DNA of 64,000 bases from Rhodoferax sp. OV413 (GTDB lineage: Bacteria > Pseudomonadota > Gammaproteobacteria > Burkholderiales > Burkholderiaceae_C), in assembly GCA_945861785.1 (NCBI GenBank), contig CAMAWD010000008.1, positions 62,001 to 126,000 on the forward strand, given 5' to 3'. Both the position numbers and the translations under genes were made by a program. The notes below the pieces were generated by a model that had not been told where the DNA came from, ran no database searches, and saw only the letters and a program-made list of their open reading frames with translations. Shown one piece after another: positions 34,071-42,167 of the stretch (position 1 is the stretch's first letter; every line of letters starts with the position of its first letter).

Positions 34071-34778
34071 TCACACGCCCAGGCTCTCCAAGCGGATCTC
34101 ACCCTTGGGTGTTCGCAGCGTCGCCACGAGGTTGGCAGCCCCGGCTTGCACCTTGACACCGTCCAGGCCAATGGCCGCATACGCGGCCTGCAGCCGGCCG
34201 GCCTCGGGATGGGTGACGCTCAGGCCCTGCAAGGAAACACCTGAGCGCGGCAGGCTGTTTCTGGGGTGCAGCCGCAGCGGCTCGGCGTCGCCCGGTTTGC
34301 CCCATTCGATCAGACTCGGCAACGCACCATCGAAGAGGCGATGCCCATCGTCGCGCACGCTGATCCGCCACTGCAACAGGCCACGACGCGAATGGCGGCT
34401 CGCCGCCACCACCGGCCCGCGCTCGACGCCCTGCGCCTGCAATGCGGCACAGGCACCAAGGATGTCATCGGTGTTGGCCACGAAATGCACCAGCCGCGGC
34501 TGCATTGCCACCGCCGCCTGCAACGCGGCATCGTCCATGTCAAACCAGCGCTTGTGCGCAGGCGGCGCAACGCGCGCCGCCTGCGGGTCGATCGCAATGA
34601 TCTCCAGGTAGGCCAGCGGATGCGCAGGCGTGGCGATCTTGAGCAGGCGGTTGTGGGTGCCGTAACGCGCATGCTCACCGCCAGCGCCGGGCTCAACGCC
34701 CAGGGTTGCTTCGCACCACAGCACACCCTGGTCCAGGGTCTGTGCCACCACCACCAGGTGGTCGATCCGGCACGTCAT
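34071..34778 (-). CDS. Glyoxalase-like (VOC) domain protein
   Basis: A 235-residue protein with the glyoxalase-like layout: IDHLVVVAQTLDQGVLWCEATLG (first strand and helix), GTHNRLLKI...YLEIIAIDP (metal-side strand) and a repeated second half (ALQAQGVERGP...ISVRDDG). The VOC superfamily includes dioxygenases, lyases and resistance proteins; the activity is not predictable. ATG 34778 overlaps the stop of the gene before it (ATGA), so the two are cotranslated. Confidence 0.78.
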   Translation of the reverse strand: MTCRIDHLVVVAQTLDQGVLWCEATLGVEPGAGGEHARYGTHNRLLKIATPAHPLAYLEIIAIDPQAARVAPPAHKRWFDMDDAALQAAVAMQPRLVHFVANTDDILGACAALQAQGVERGPVVAASRHSRRGLLQWRISVRDDGHRLFDGALPSLIEWGKPGDAEPLRLHPRNSLPRSGVSLQGLSVTHPEAGRLQAAYAAIGLDGVKVQAGAANLVATLRTPKGEIRLESLGV

Positions 34779-35188
34779 CGTTTGCCCCCGGCGTCGACAC
34801 ATGCCACCTCGACAACCCGGCCCATGATGGTGCGTGGTGCGGCATCGTTCCAACTCATCGGGCCGTGCTCTGAATGGACAAAACGCCCCTCCCCCATGGC
34901 TTTGGGATGGTCCGACGAATAGATCCTGCGCACCTTGCGTGCGCGGCAGTTCACCTCGACCTGGTCCCTGGACGACAAATAGGGCCCGGCCGCGCCGATC
35001 CGCGGACTGGCGTGGTCACGCAGCAGCCAGACCATCACGTTGTTGCCGACCTTCTGGGAAATGGCCGTGTCGAGATAGATGACGGACTGGTCCGTGTCGG
35101 CGATCTTGACCCATTCGGCGGCACAGGGCGTGCTGGCTACAGCCAGAAAAAGCGCCGGGAGAATCGGCGGAAGCAGGTAGTTGCGCAT
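34775..35188 (-). CDS. Secreted protein, surface-adhesin E-like
   Basis: A 137-residue exported protein with a signal peptide (LLPPILPALFLAVASTPCAA) followed by WVKIADTDQSVIYLDTAIS, and paired Cys later (VNCRARKVRRIY, VEVACVD). This matches small surface-adhesin-E-like proteins of betaproteobacteria, whose role is poorly known. It is coupled to the glyoxalase-like gene downstream. A flagellar gene scrap lies just upstream. Confidence 0.65.
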   Translation of the reverse strand: MRNYLLPPILPALFLAVASTPCAAEWVKIADTDQSVIYLDTAISQKVGNNVMVWLLRDHASPRIGAAGPYLSSRDQVEVNCRARKVRRIYSSDHPKAMGEGRFVHSEHGPMSWNDAAPRTIMGRVVEVACVDAGGKR

Positions 35189-35208
35189 GTTGGAATGGTA
35201 CGCCCTGG

Positions 35209-35334
35209 CAGCGCTGGTACCCTGGTGTACCCAGATTGGCTATGTTGCCGGCCGACGCGTTCAGCTGCTGCTGCGCCGCGTTCATACCGGACAAAGCGAT
35301 CGAAGAACTGCCCACTGTTGTTTCCCTTGTCAGT
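35209..35334 (-). pseudogene. Flagellar rod/hook protein N-terminal scrap
   Basis: A minus-strand frame reads SSIALSGMNAAQQQLNASAG, then NIANLGTPGYQR, the conserved N-terminal helix of FlgE/FlgG-type flagellar axial proteins (ALSGMxAAQxxLxxxAxNIAN). It continues into unrelated sequence, and no other flagellar gene is nearby. Only about 40 residues are left. Confidence 0.55.
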
Positions 35335-35499
35335 TTGAGACCATGCTCACCGGGCGACCTGACGAAATCAACCGCCATGCCGCGACGGTGTCATTTGCCG
35401 CTTCGTTGCGCGTTTGGCCTTGGATGCTAAGGGAATTCTTGCAAAACCGTCGCGTAGGACCAGTGGTAAGTTCCACTTTCCACCACAAGGCACCGTCCA

Positions 35500-35584
35500 T
35501 GACAGAACCGACCGTGCTGTACACCGAACAAGGCGCCGTGTCGATCGCCACACTCAACCGTCCACAGGCCCTTACCCGCCTCCA
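35500..35584 (+). pseudogene. Enoyl-CoA hydratase N-terminal scrap
   Basis: From ATG 35500 the frame reads MTEPTVLYTEQGAVSIATLN and then RPQAL, a typical crotonase-family start, before running into unrelated sequence and a stop. The body of the gene is missing. It is not a piece of the hydratase at 29333, whose N-terminus differs. Confidence 0.5.
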
Positions 35585-35802
35585 GAAATTCCCCGGCCCG
35601 GGCCTTGGACAAGACGGTGCAATTTGACAGGGCGACCTCTGCTGCAAGTCTGCCGGTGCGTGCGGGCTGCGGTGCGTCTGGCAGTGCAGTCGGCCCGGAC
35701 GGAACTGTGATGGACATGGGAGTGTTATCGGTGAAAGCCTGGTGTTCTGTAGACCAGATTGCCGCGCGGCGGCAGCCAGTTCTTCGGGTGGGCAACGGTT
35801 TC

Positions 35803-36030
35803 ATGTCCAATACGGCGATGGAAAACCTGACGTACATCGACAAACGCCTCACCGACCTGGAAATCAAGAGCAGCTACGCCGAGGACCTTCTCGACACCTT
35901 GAACCAGACCGTGTTCCGGCAGCAGGCCCAAATCGACATGTTGGTCCGGGAGTTGCGGTCTTTGCGTGAACAGGCTTCAGAGGCTTCGGGTCGTCGTGGG
36001 CTGGCGGACGACCTGCCCCCCCACTACTGA
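35803..36030 (+). CDS. slyX: SlyX family protein
   Basis: A 75-residue coiled-coil protein. The first part (IDKRLTDLEIKSSYAEDLLD, then TLNQTVFRQQAQID) is the heptad-repeat body and the protein ends in LPPHY, the hallmark of SlyX. The cellular role of SlyX is not established. ATG 35803 is chosen; ATG 35818 would give 70 residues. The frame is open further upstream without support. Confidence 0.85.
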   Translation: MSNTAMENLTYIDKRLTDLEIKSSYAEDLLDTLNQTVFRQQAQIDMLVRELRSLREQASEASGRRGLADDLPPHY

Positions 36031-36149
36031 CAAACCCCTGCGCTGCGGTGCGCACAGGCTGGCGTGGCGAAAAGATCGGCGCCACAGTGTTTCCGGCTGC
36101 AGACCTGTTCGGGTCCCCAAAACCCACGGGTTGGATTCAATGTAATATT

Positions 36150-36169
36150 TTTCGACATAATTGTCGAAA
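36150..36169. promoter_or_regulatory. Perfect palindrome in AT-rich upstream region
   Basis: TTTCGACA-TAAT-TGTCGAAA is an 8-bp perfect inverted repeat in a locally AT-rich stretch between slyX and the PEP-CTERM gene. It lies about 70-90 bases upstream of a candidate sigma-54 promoter, the usual distance for an enhancer-binding activator site. Confidence 0.45.
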
Positions 36170-36239
36170 TTACTTACACAATCTTTTTTGAAGGCAACAA
36201 AAATCCAAATACTCCTTATTTATCAATGATTTACGGCGA

Positions 36240-36254
36240 TGGCACAACCCATGC
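36240..36254 (+). promoter_or_regulatory. Candidate sigma-54 (RpoN) promoter for the PEP-CTERM gene
   Basis: TGGCAC at 36240-36245 and ATGC at 36251-36254 match the -24/-12 pattern TGGCAC-N5-TTGC with one mismatch and correct spacing. Transcription would begin about 20 bases before the ATG at 36286. PEP-CTERM genes are often controlled by RpoN with the PrsK/PrsR system, so the match is biologically sensible. Confidence 0.5.
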
Positions 36255-36285
36255 GTATGGGAGCGTACCACTCCCAGAAAACACC

Positions 36286-37071
36286 ATGAAGTCCATCCAA
36301 CGCGCGCTCGCCCTTCTCACCTGTGCTGTTGCCAGCGTGTGTTCCGCCGAGCCACTGCCCACCGTGCAAATCCAGTTCGACCGCCCCCTCTTCACCGGAT
36401 TCACCGGGCAGGGTTACGACAACGTCTACATCAATTTCTTCAAACCCGGTGCGTCGAAAATAACGCGCGAACATGTATCTGCCGGGCGGTTCCAGGGCAC
36501 TGGTTCGCAGCTGAATGGCGTGGATGCATCGGTCTTCGTCGATGGCCTCAACGACCTGTACATGTACTGCTACGACATCTACCAGGACATCAACCACGGT
36601 TCCAATGTGAAATACAACGTGAACTTCGACGGCGAACTGGCACGCACCCTTGACTTTCTCGGCGCCGTCAACAAGGTGCTCAATAAAGACAAGACCACCT
36701 ACGACAAATACGCCTGGGTTCACCCGGCAACCGGGTACATCGGCGCCGCAATTCAAATTGGCATCTGGGAAAGCAAGTACGAAACAGACACTGCATGGGA
36801 CCTGGGTGCAGGCACCTTCCAGGCGACCGCGCTTGACACACCAACGCTTGCTGCCTGGAACGCATTCCGCACCGAGATTGACCACCGTACAGCAATCGAT
36901 GGCAAGTTCGTCATGACACTCGAATCCGGCACCAAGCAGGACATGATCACCGCCGACCCGCCTGCCGCAAACGACGTCCCCGAGCCAGGCAGCCTGCTTT
37001 TGCTTGGCACAGCGCTCGCAGTTGTGGCTGCCGTGCGACGCCGCAAGGCCCGCCCACCCGGCAAGAACTGA
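36286..37071 (+). CDS. PEP-CTERM sorting-domain protein
   Basis: A 261-residue exported protein. It has an N-terminal signal (ALALLTCAVASVCSAE) and a C-terminal PEP-CTERM sorting signal: VPEPGSLLLLG, a hydrophobic helix and a basic end (RRRKARPPGKN). The middle region (YDNVYINFFKPGASKITREH..., AIQIGIWESKYETD) resembles the uncharacterised family of PEP-CTERM ectodomains. Such proteins are processed by an exosortase (XrtA/EpsH), which is not in this window. They are usually linked to exopolysaccharide, which fits the export cluster at 1-6.5 kb only loosely. Confidence 0.88.
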   Translation: MKSIQRALALLTCAVASVCSAEPLPTVQIQFDRPLFTGFTGQGYDNVYINFFKPGASKITREHVSAGRFQGTGSQLNGVDASVFVDGLNDLYMYCYDIYQDINHGSNVKYNVNFDGELARTLDFLGAVNKVLNKDKTTYDKYAWVHPATGYIGAAIQIGIWESKYETDTAWDLGAGTFQATALDTPTLAAWNAFRTEIDHRTAIDGKFVMTLESGTKQDMITADPPAANDVPEPGSLLLLGTALAVVAAVRRRKARPPGKN

Positions 37072-37120
37072 AAAATGTGCCAGGGCAGAGTTCCCGCAGT
37101 GGGCATGGGTATGCTCTGCG

Positions 37121-39154
37121 ATGAACCAACCCGGCCAGCCCATGCCTCCATCCAGCCCATCGCGTCCCGGCAAACCCAAACGAATACTCTCCAGCCTGTT
37201 GGCGCTGGCCCTGGCGTTGGCAGCGTTCACAGGCAGCCTGATTCCCGAATCCGTGTACGGTGAGCGCGCGCCAGCCATGGCGGCGGGGGCCAGAATCGAA
37301 GATGCTGGCGAGGAGGCCCGCGTCATCGTCAAGTACCGGCCTGGCGCCGTGATCGCGCAAACGCCGTCGACGATCGGATCCTTGCGACGGCAACCTATGC
37401 ACGCGCGCGCCATGGGCCAAAGGTTGCGCCTGCCACTGACAGACGGCCGCGTGCTTGGGCCGCGCACGCAGAGTTTGCGCGGCAGCGGTTTGTCGTCCGA
37501 CCAACTGGCGGCGCGGCTGTCCACCATGGCCGATGTGGAATGGGCCGTTCCGGACAAGCGCCGCACCATCGCTGCGCTGCCACCGCCGAACGACCCGCTG
37601 CTGTCCGACGGCCAGACCACCACCACCCCTGTGGCAGGCCAGTGGTATTTGCGCCCACCCGACAGCACGTTCATCGCGGCAATCAATGCAACCGGCGCCT
37701 GGGACATCACCAAAGGCTCCCCGGCCATGACTGTGGCGATACTTGACACAGGCGTGCTGCCCGACCATCCGGACCTGGCTGGCAAGTTGCACCCGGGTTA
37801 CGACTTTGTGCAGAACGCCGTCACCGCCAGGGATGGTTCGGGCCGCGATGCCGACCCGACCGATCCCGGCGACCACACCACCGCCGGTGAGTGCGGTACC
37901 GGCCGCGCGGCACAAAACAGCAGCTGGCATGGAACCAAGGTTGCGGGCTTGATCGGCGCGGCCACCGACAACGGGCTGGGCATCGCCGGTGTTGGCCACC
38001 GGGTGATGGTGTTGCCAGTGCGTGTGTTGGGGCTCTGCGGCGGCTTCGACTCCGACATCATTGCCGCCATGCGCTGGTCAGCGGGACTGACTGCCGAAGT
38101 TGGCGTCGGGGAGTCGGTGACACGGGTGAACGACCATCCGGCGCGGGTGATCAACATGAGCCTGGGCTCCCGCGACACTTGCCAGGCACCCTACCAGGAG
38201 GTGATCGCCGAACTCAATGCCGCAAGCGTATCGGTGGTGGTGGCTGCCGGCAACCAGAACGGCCTGGCTGTCAACACCCCCGCCAATTGCCCAGGCGCGA
38301 TTGCCGTGGCGGGCCTGCGGCATATCGGCACCAAGGTCGGTTACTCCAGCCTCGGTCCGGAGGTGAGTATTGCGGCACCGGCCGGCAATTGCGTGAATGA
38401 AACCGGAACCTGCCTGTACCCGCTGGTCACGACGACAAACGCAGGCACCAGCGTGGCCACGACGGACCAAACCTACAGCACCAACACCAACCCCACCCTT
38501 GGTACCAGCTTCTCGGCGCCACTCGTGGCCGGCACGGCTGCGCTCATGTTGTCGATCAACCCGGCACTTTCGCCCGCGCAGCTCAAGGCCGCACTGCAGT
38601 CAACCGCAAGGCCGTTCCCCACCACGGGCGCCGCCTCCGACGTCAACAGCTGCCGCGCCGCGACCAACGCGGACCAACTGGAGTGTTACTGCACCACGGC
38701 CACTTGCGGCGCGGGCATGCTGAACACCTCGCAGGCCGTGGCCAAGGCCCAGGAACCGGCGGTCAACATCACGGGCAGCGCCCCCGAGACGGCTGTTGGC
38801 GTGGCCGCCATCCTGGACGGCAGCAGCTCCGTCGCCAGCCTTGGCCGGACCATCGCCGCTTATGCCTGGAGCGTCGCTTCCGGCGCCCAATATGCGCGTT
38901 TCACCGGCTCGACCAGTGGGTCCACCGCGACGCTGACAGGCGTCGCCGAAGGCGCCGTCGAAATCCAGCTTGTGGTCACCGACAACCTGGGCGCCACCAG
39001 TTCCAGCACGTTGACGTTGCAAATCACACCAGCACCCAAAGGTGGATCGGGCGGCGGAGCGTGGGGCCTTGACGGCCTGCTGCTCGCGCTCGCAACCGGC
39101 GCAGCATGGTGGCTGCGCCGGCGGGGTCGGGCCGCGGGTGCCTGTACTTTCTGA
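37121..39154 (+). CDS. Secreted S8 subtilisin-like protease with GlyGly-CTERM-like tail
   Basis: A 677-residue exported serine protease. Catalytic triad: Asp in AILDTGVLPDHPDL, His in SSWHGTKVAGLIG and Ser in LGTSFSAPLVAGTAAL. A propeptide of about 120 residues precedes the catalytic domain, and a PKD-like beta domain follows it. The C-terminus is a Gly-rich linker (GGSGGGAWG), a hydrophobic helix and RRRGR, resembling the GlyGly-CTERM signal that rhombosortase processes. ATG 37121 is chosen at the signal region. It is 49 bases from the PEP-CTERM gene. Confidence 0.9.
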   Translation: MNQPGQPMPPSSPSRPGKPKRILSSLLALALALAAFTGSLIPESVYGERAPAMAAGARIEDAGEEARVIVKYRPGAVIAQTPSTIGSLRRQPMHARAMGQRLRLPLTDGRVLGPRTQSLRGSGLSSDQLAARLSTMADVEWAVPDKRRTIAALPPPNDPLLSDGQTTTTPVAGQWYLRPPDSTFIAAINATGAWDITKGSPAMTVAILDTGVLPDHPDLAGKLHPGYDFVQNAVTARDGSGRDADPTDPGDHTTAGECGTGRAAQNSSWHGTKVAGLIGAATDNGLGIAGVGHRVMVLPVRVLGLCGGFDSDIIAAMRWSAGLTAEVGVGESVTRVNDHPARVINMSLGSRDTCQAPYQEVIAELNAASVSVVVAAGNQNGLAVNTPANCPGAIAVAGLRHIGTKVGYSSLGPEVSIAAPAGNCVNETGTCLYPLVTTTNAGTSVATTDQTYSTNTNPTLGTSFSAPLVAGTAALMLSINPALSPAQLKAALQSTARPFPTTGAASDVNSCRAATNADQLECYCTTATCGAGMLNTSQAVAKAQEPAVNITGSAPETAVGVAAILDGSSSVASLGRTIAAYAWSVASGAQYARFTGSTSGSTATLTGVAEGAVEIQLVVTDNLGATSSSTLTLQITPAPKGGSGGGAWGLDGLLLALATGAAWWLRRRGRAAGACTF

Positions 39155-39197
39155 CCTGATGGAGCCAACGGATCTAACGAAACAAGTGGAGAAACCC

Positions 39198-39353
39198 ATG
39201 TCAATCGATTCCCAACAACCATCCATGAACCTGTTGCCTGCCGCCTGCATGGCCATTGGGCTGCTTATTGCCATGCCTGTTGCACATGCCCAGACCCTCG
39301 GTGGTGCCAGCGGGACGGCCCGGGACAAGTCGATCATGATGCGCAAGCAATAG
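39198..39353 (+). CDS. Small secreted peptide
   Basis: A 51-residue frame with GGAG upstream of ATG 39198. A signal sequence (MNLLPAACMAIGLLIAMPVA, cleavage after HAQ) leaves a mature peptide of about 20 residues (TLGGASGTARDKSIMMRKQ). No family recognised. The good ribosome site and clean signal argue that it is real. It follows the subtilase and may be a substrate or unrelated. Confidence 0.45.
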   Translation: MSIDSQQPSMNLLPAACMAIGLLIAMPVAHAQTLGGASGTARDKSIMMRKQ

Positions 39354-39393
39354 GCTGCAGCACCGCTCAGGTCAGCGCGCCAGGACATCCCGC

Positions 39394-40038
39394 ATGTGCA
39401 GCCACTACCAGGCGGTCAAGGACCGCGAGCGCTTTTTCCGGCAATTCTGCGTCCACCCGCCGCACGACAGCGGCAAATACGATGTCTGGCCCGGGTACAA
39501 AGGCCTGATGCTGCGCCGCCCAAGCAGCCATGGCGCGAGCGACGAAGCAGTTGCAGCACCCGAGGCGCTGACCGGCATGTTCGGTCTGCTTCCCCATTGG
39601 GCCCGGGACGCCAAGCTGGCGCGCCACACCTACAACGCCCGCAGCGAGACAGTGCATGAAAAACCCAGCTTTCGCGATGCCTGGCGCAGGGCGCAGCATT
39701 GCGTCATCGCCGCCGACGCCATCTTCGAACCCGACTGGCGTACCGGCCGCGCAGTGCCAACGCGCATCGCGCGCGCGGATGGCGAACCCATGGGCATTGC
39801 GGGTTTGTGGGCATGCTGGAAATCTCCCTCCGGGGAGTTTGTCAACAGCTACACCATGCTCACGATTGCGGCCGCCGAGCACCCGCTGATGCGCAATTTC
39901 CACAAGCCGGAAGACGAAAAACGCATGGTCGTAATCCTGGCGCAGGGCAACTACGGCGACTGGCTCGACGCCACACCGGAGCGCAGCCGGGAATTCCTGC
40001 AGCCCTACCCGGCCGAGCACCTTGTGGCAACTGCCTGA
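39394..40038 (+). CDS. yedK: SRAP/YedK-type abasic-site processing protein
   Basis: A 214-residue SOS-response-associated peptidase family member. Cys2 (MCSHYQ) is the residue that cross-links abasic DNA. The other family residues are visible in TYNARSETV, AIFEPD and AEHPLMRNFH. SRAP proteins (HMCES in eukaryotes, YedK in E. coli) shield abasic sites in single-stranded DNA. The length is typical. The start ATG gives Cys2 directly, which the mechanism demands. Confidence 0.88.
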   Translation: MCSHYQAVKDRERFFRQFCVHPPHDSGKYDVWPGYKGLMLRRPSSHGASDEAVAAPEALTGMFGLLPHWARDAKLARHTYNARSETVHEKPSFRDAWRRAQHCVIAADAIFEPDWRTGRAVPTRIARADGEPMGIAGLWACWKSPSGEFVNSYTMLTIAAAEHPLMRNFHKPEDEKRMVVILAQGNYGDWLDATPERSREFLQPYPAEHLVATA

Positions 40039-40060
40039 CAGGGCCAACGAACCGAGCGGG

Positions 40061-40312
40061 TCATCCTTGGGGTCATCCTGGTCATCCTTGGGGTCAGCAA
40101 CATCCTTGGCGCATCCTTGGGGTCAGGTCTTGGGTCATCCTTGGGGTCACATCCTTGGGGTCAGGTCTTGTATTTCAACATCAGTTGGGCCGCTGAACGG
40201 CTTTTTGCGGTCAGCCATGTTGCAATACAAGACCTGACCCCAGACAGCCTGCTGACCCCAGACAGCACTGACCCCAGACAGCACCTGACCCCAGACAGCT
40301 GACCCCAGACAG
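40061..40312. repeat. Array of inverted short repeats (CATCCTTGGGGTCA / TGACCCCAGACAG)
   Basis: The left arm (40062-40170) holds six copies of CATCCTTGG, five of them continuing to CATCCTTGGGGTCA. The right arm (40235-40312) holds five copies of TGACCCCAGACAG at 14-18 base spacing. GGGGTCA and TGACCCC are complementary, so the two arms can pair over a central palindrome. The composition is unlike coding sequence, and no transposase gene is near. The pattern recalls REP/BIME elements mobilised by Y1 (RAYT) transposases, whose ends often contain AAGACCTGACCCC-like sequence. Confidence 0.7.
40157..40241. repeat. Central 25-bp near-perfect palindrome of the repeat array
   Basis: GGGGTCAGGTCTTGTATT (40157-40174) is perfectly complementary to AATACAAGACCTGACCCC (40224-40241). 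Beyond one mismatch, CAACAT (40176-40181) also pairs with ATGTTG (40217-40222). The 35-base loop contains a smaller GCCGCT...AACGGC hairpin. This gives a long cruciform/hairpin, suited to recognition by a single-strand transposase or to transcription termination. Confidence 0.75.
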
Positions 40313-40415
40313 GCCCAGTGGAAATACCGGTACTCGCGCGCAGGCGCACCTGCGCGACATCGGGCGTCCGTGGCGGTGGTATTCTGCATCGAACAAGCCA
40401 ACACAGTCCTCCAGC

Positions 40416-41882
40416 ATGACCATCGAACACGTCGACGTTCTCATCATCGGCGCCGGCCTCTCCGGCATAGGCGCTGCACACCACCTGCAGGCCAACTGCC
40501 CGGGCAAGAGTTACGCCATCCTGGAAGGGCGCGACAGCATCGGCGGCACCTGGGACTTGTTTCGATACCCCGGCATCCGCTCGGACTCCGACATGTACAC
40601 CCTGGGTTATTCGTTCCGACCTTGGGAAAAGGCCAAGGCCATCGCCGACGGACCGTCGATCCTCCAGTACGTGAAGGACACCGCCCGCGCCGGCGGCATC
40701 GACAGCAAGATCCGCTTCGGGCACCAGGTTCGGCGCGCTTCGTGGTCGACACCTGACGCACGCTGGACGGTCGAGGCCGAACGCGGCGACAAGCGCGAGC
40801 CAGTGCAGATCAGCTGCAACTTCCTGTTCATGTGCGCCGGTTATTACCGCTACGACCATGGCTACACGCCTGAATTTCCCGGCATCGAGCGTTTTGCCGG
40901 GCGCATTGTGCACCCGCAGAAATGGACCGCCGACATCGACCATGCGGGCAAACGCGTGGTGGTCATCGGCAGCGGTGCGACCGCCGTCACGCTGTTGCCC
41001 GAACTCGCCAAGACGGCGGCCCACGTGACGATGCTGCAGCGCTCGCCCACCTACGTGGTGGCACGCCCGTCGGAGGACGCGATGGCGCTGTGGTTGCGCC
41101 GCCACCTGCCCGCCATGTGGGCCTATGGCATCACGCGCTGGAAACGGGTTCTGCTGGGCATGTATGTCTTTCGCCTGTGCCGGCGCGACCCTGCCAAGAT
41201 GAAGCGCTTCCTGCTTGGCGGCGTGCGCCAGGCGCTCGGCCCGGACTACGACATCGAAAAACACTTCACGCCTCGTTACAACCCCTGGGAACAGCGGCTG
41301 TGCCTGGTGCCCGACGGCGACCTGTTCACGGCCATCAAGTCCGGCCGCGCCGAGGTGGTCACCGAGCAGATCAAGGCCTTCGACGAAACCGGAATCCAAC
41401 TCGAGTCTGGCCAGCACCTCGATGCCGACCTGGTCGTCACAGCCACCGGGCTCGAACTGCAGGTGCTCGGCGGCCTGGAAATCGTGGTCGACGGCCGGGC
41501 CGTGGACATGTCGCGCACCATGAACTACAAGGGCCTGATGTACAGCGGTGTGCCCAACCTGGCGTCGAGTTTTGGCTATACCAATGCCTCCTGGACGCTC
41601 AAGTGCGATCTGACCTGCGAATACGTCTGCCGGCTGCTCAATCACATGCAACGGCACGGCCAGACCACCTGCACGCCGCGCAACACCGACCCGAGCATCA
41701 CCGAGCAGCCCTGGGTCGACTTTTCGTCCGGGTACTTCCAGCGCGCCATGCACATGTTGCCCAAGCAGGGTTCGCGCCCGCCATGGCGGCTGTACCAGAA
41801 CTACCCCAAGGACATCATGCTGCTGCGCATGGGCAAGATCGACGACGGGGTGCTGGAGTTCGCCCGGGCCGGCGCTGCGTAG
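40416..41882 (+). CDS. Flavin-dependent monooxygenase (Baeyer-Villiger type)
   Basis: A 488-residue FAD/NADPH enzyme. The N-terminal FAD motif is IIGAGLSGIGAAHHL and the NADPH motif is VVIGSGATAVTLLPEL. Between them lies FAGRIVHPQKW, matching the Baeyer-Villiger/flavin-monooxygenase fingerprint FxGxxxHxxxW. The region YPGIRSDSDMYTLGYSFRPW is also conserved in this group. These enzymes insert oxygen into ketones or oxidise hetero-atoms; the substrate is unknown. ATG 40416 starts directly before the FAD fold. Confidence 0.9.
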   Translation: MTIEHVDVLIIGAGLSGIGAAHHLQANCPGKSYAILEGRDSIGGTWDLFRYPGIRSDSDMYTLGYSFRPWEKAKAIADGPSILQYVKDTARAGGIDSKIRFGHQVRRASWSTPDARWTVEAERGDKREPVQISCNFLFMCAGYYRYDHGYTPEFPGIERFAGRIVHPQKWTADIDHAGKRVVVIGSGATAVTLLPELAKTAAHVTMLQRSPTYVVARPSEDAMALWLRRHLPAMWAYGITRWKRVLLGMYVFRLCRRDPAKMKRFLLGGVRQALGPDYDIEKHFTPRYNPWEQRLCLVPDGDLFTAIKSGRAEVVTEQIKAFDETGIQLESGQHLDADLVVTATGLELQVLGGLEIVVDGRAVDMSRTMNYKGLMYSGVPNLASSFGYTNASWTLKCDLTCEYVCRLLNHMQRHGQTTCTPRNTDPSITEQPWVDFSSGYFQRAMHMLPKQGSRPPWRLYQNYPKDIMLLRMGKIDDGVLEFARAGAA

Positions 41883-41891
41883 ACTCGGGGC

Positions 41892-42119
41892 ATGCACCCC
41901 GCCATTCGCCGCGCAGGTGACACCACCGCGCGGTGGTTCCGCCAAGGCATAAAACTGGCGCGGTGCCACCCGGTGCGCGCAGCCATGCTGCCACCGCTGC
42001 CGCTGCCGCTGTACGCCGTGCTGCTGGCGCCATTCACGCCCAGCCTCAGCGACCTGCGCAAAGCGCGCATCGAATCGCCGTCCGTGCTGCTGTCCCTTGA
42101 TGGCATGGCGCTGGATTAG
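41892..42119 (+). pseudogene. Possible N-terminal relic of a membrane-anchored transglycosylase/PBP
   Basis: A 75-residue frame with one hydrophobic segment (MLPPLPLPLYAVLLAPF) followed by SLSDLRKARIESPSVLLSLDGM. This resembles the region just after the membrane anchor of class A penicillin-binding proteins, where a linker reads towards SVLLxADG. It stops before any catalytic domain. The match is short, so the assignment is tentative. Confidence 0.3.
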
Positions 42120-42167
42120 ACTTGCCCGCTGCAACCACGCCCGCAGAGGCACACAACAAGCCAGCCC

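Noticed and set aside
40061-40312. CRISPR array
   Set aside because: Units are 9-14 bases, spacing is short and irregular, and orientation flips around a palindrome. There are no spacers of uniform length and no cas genes.
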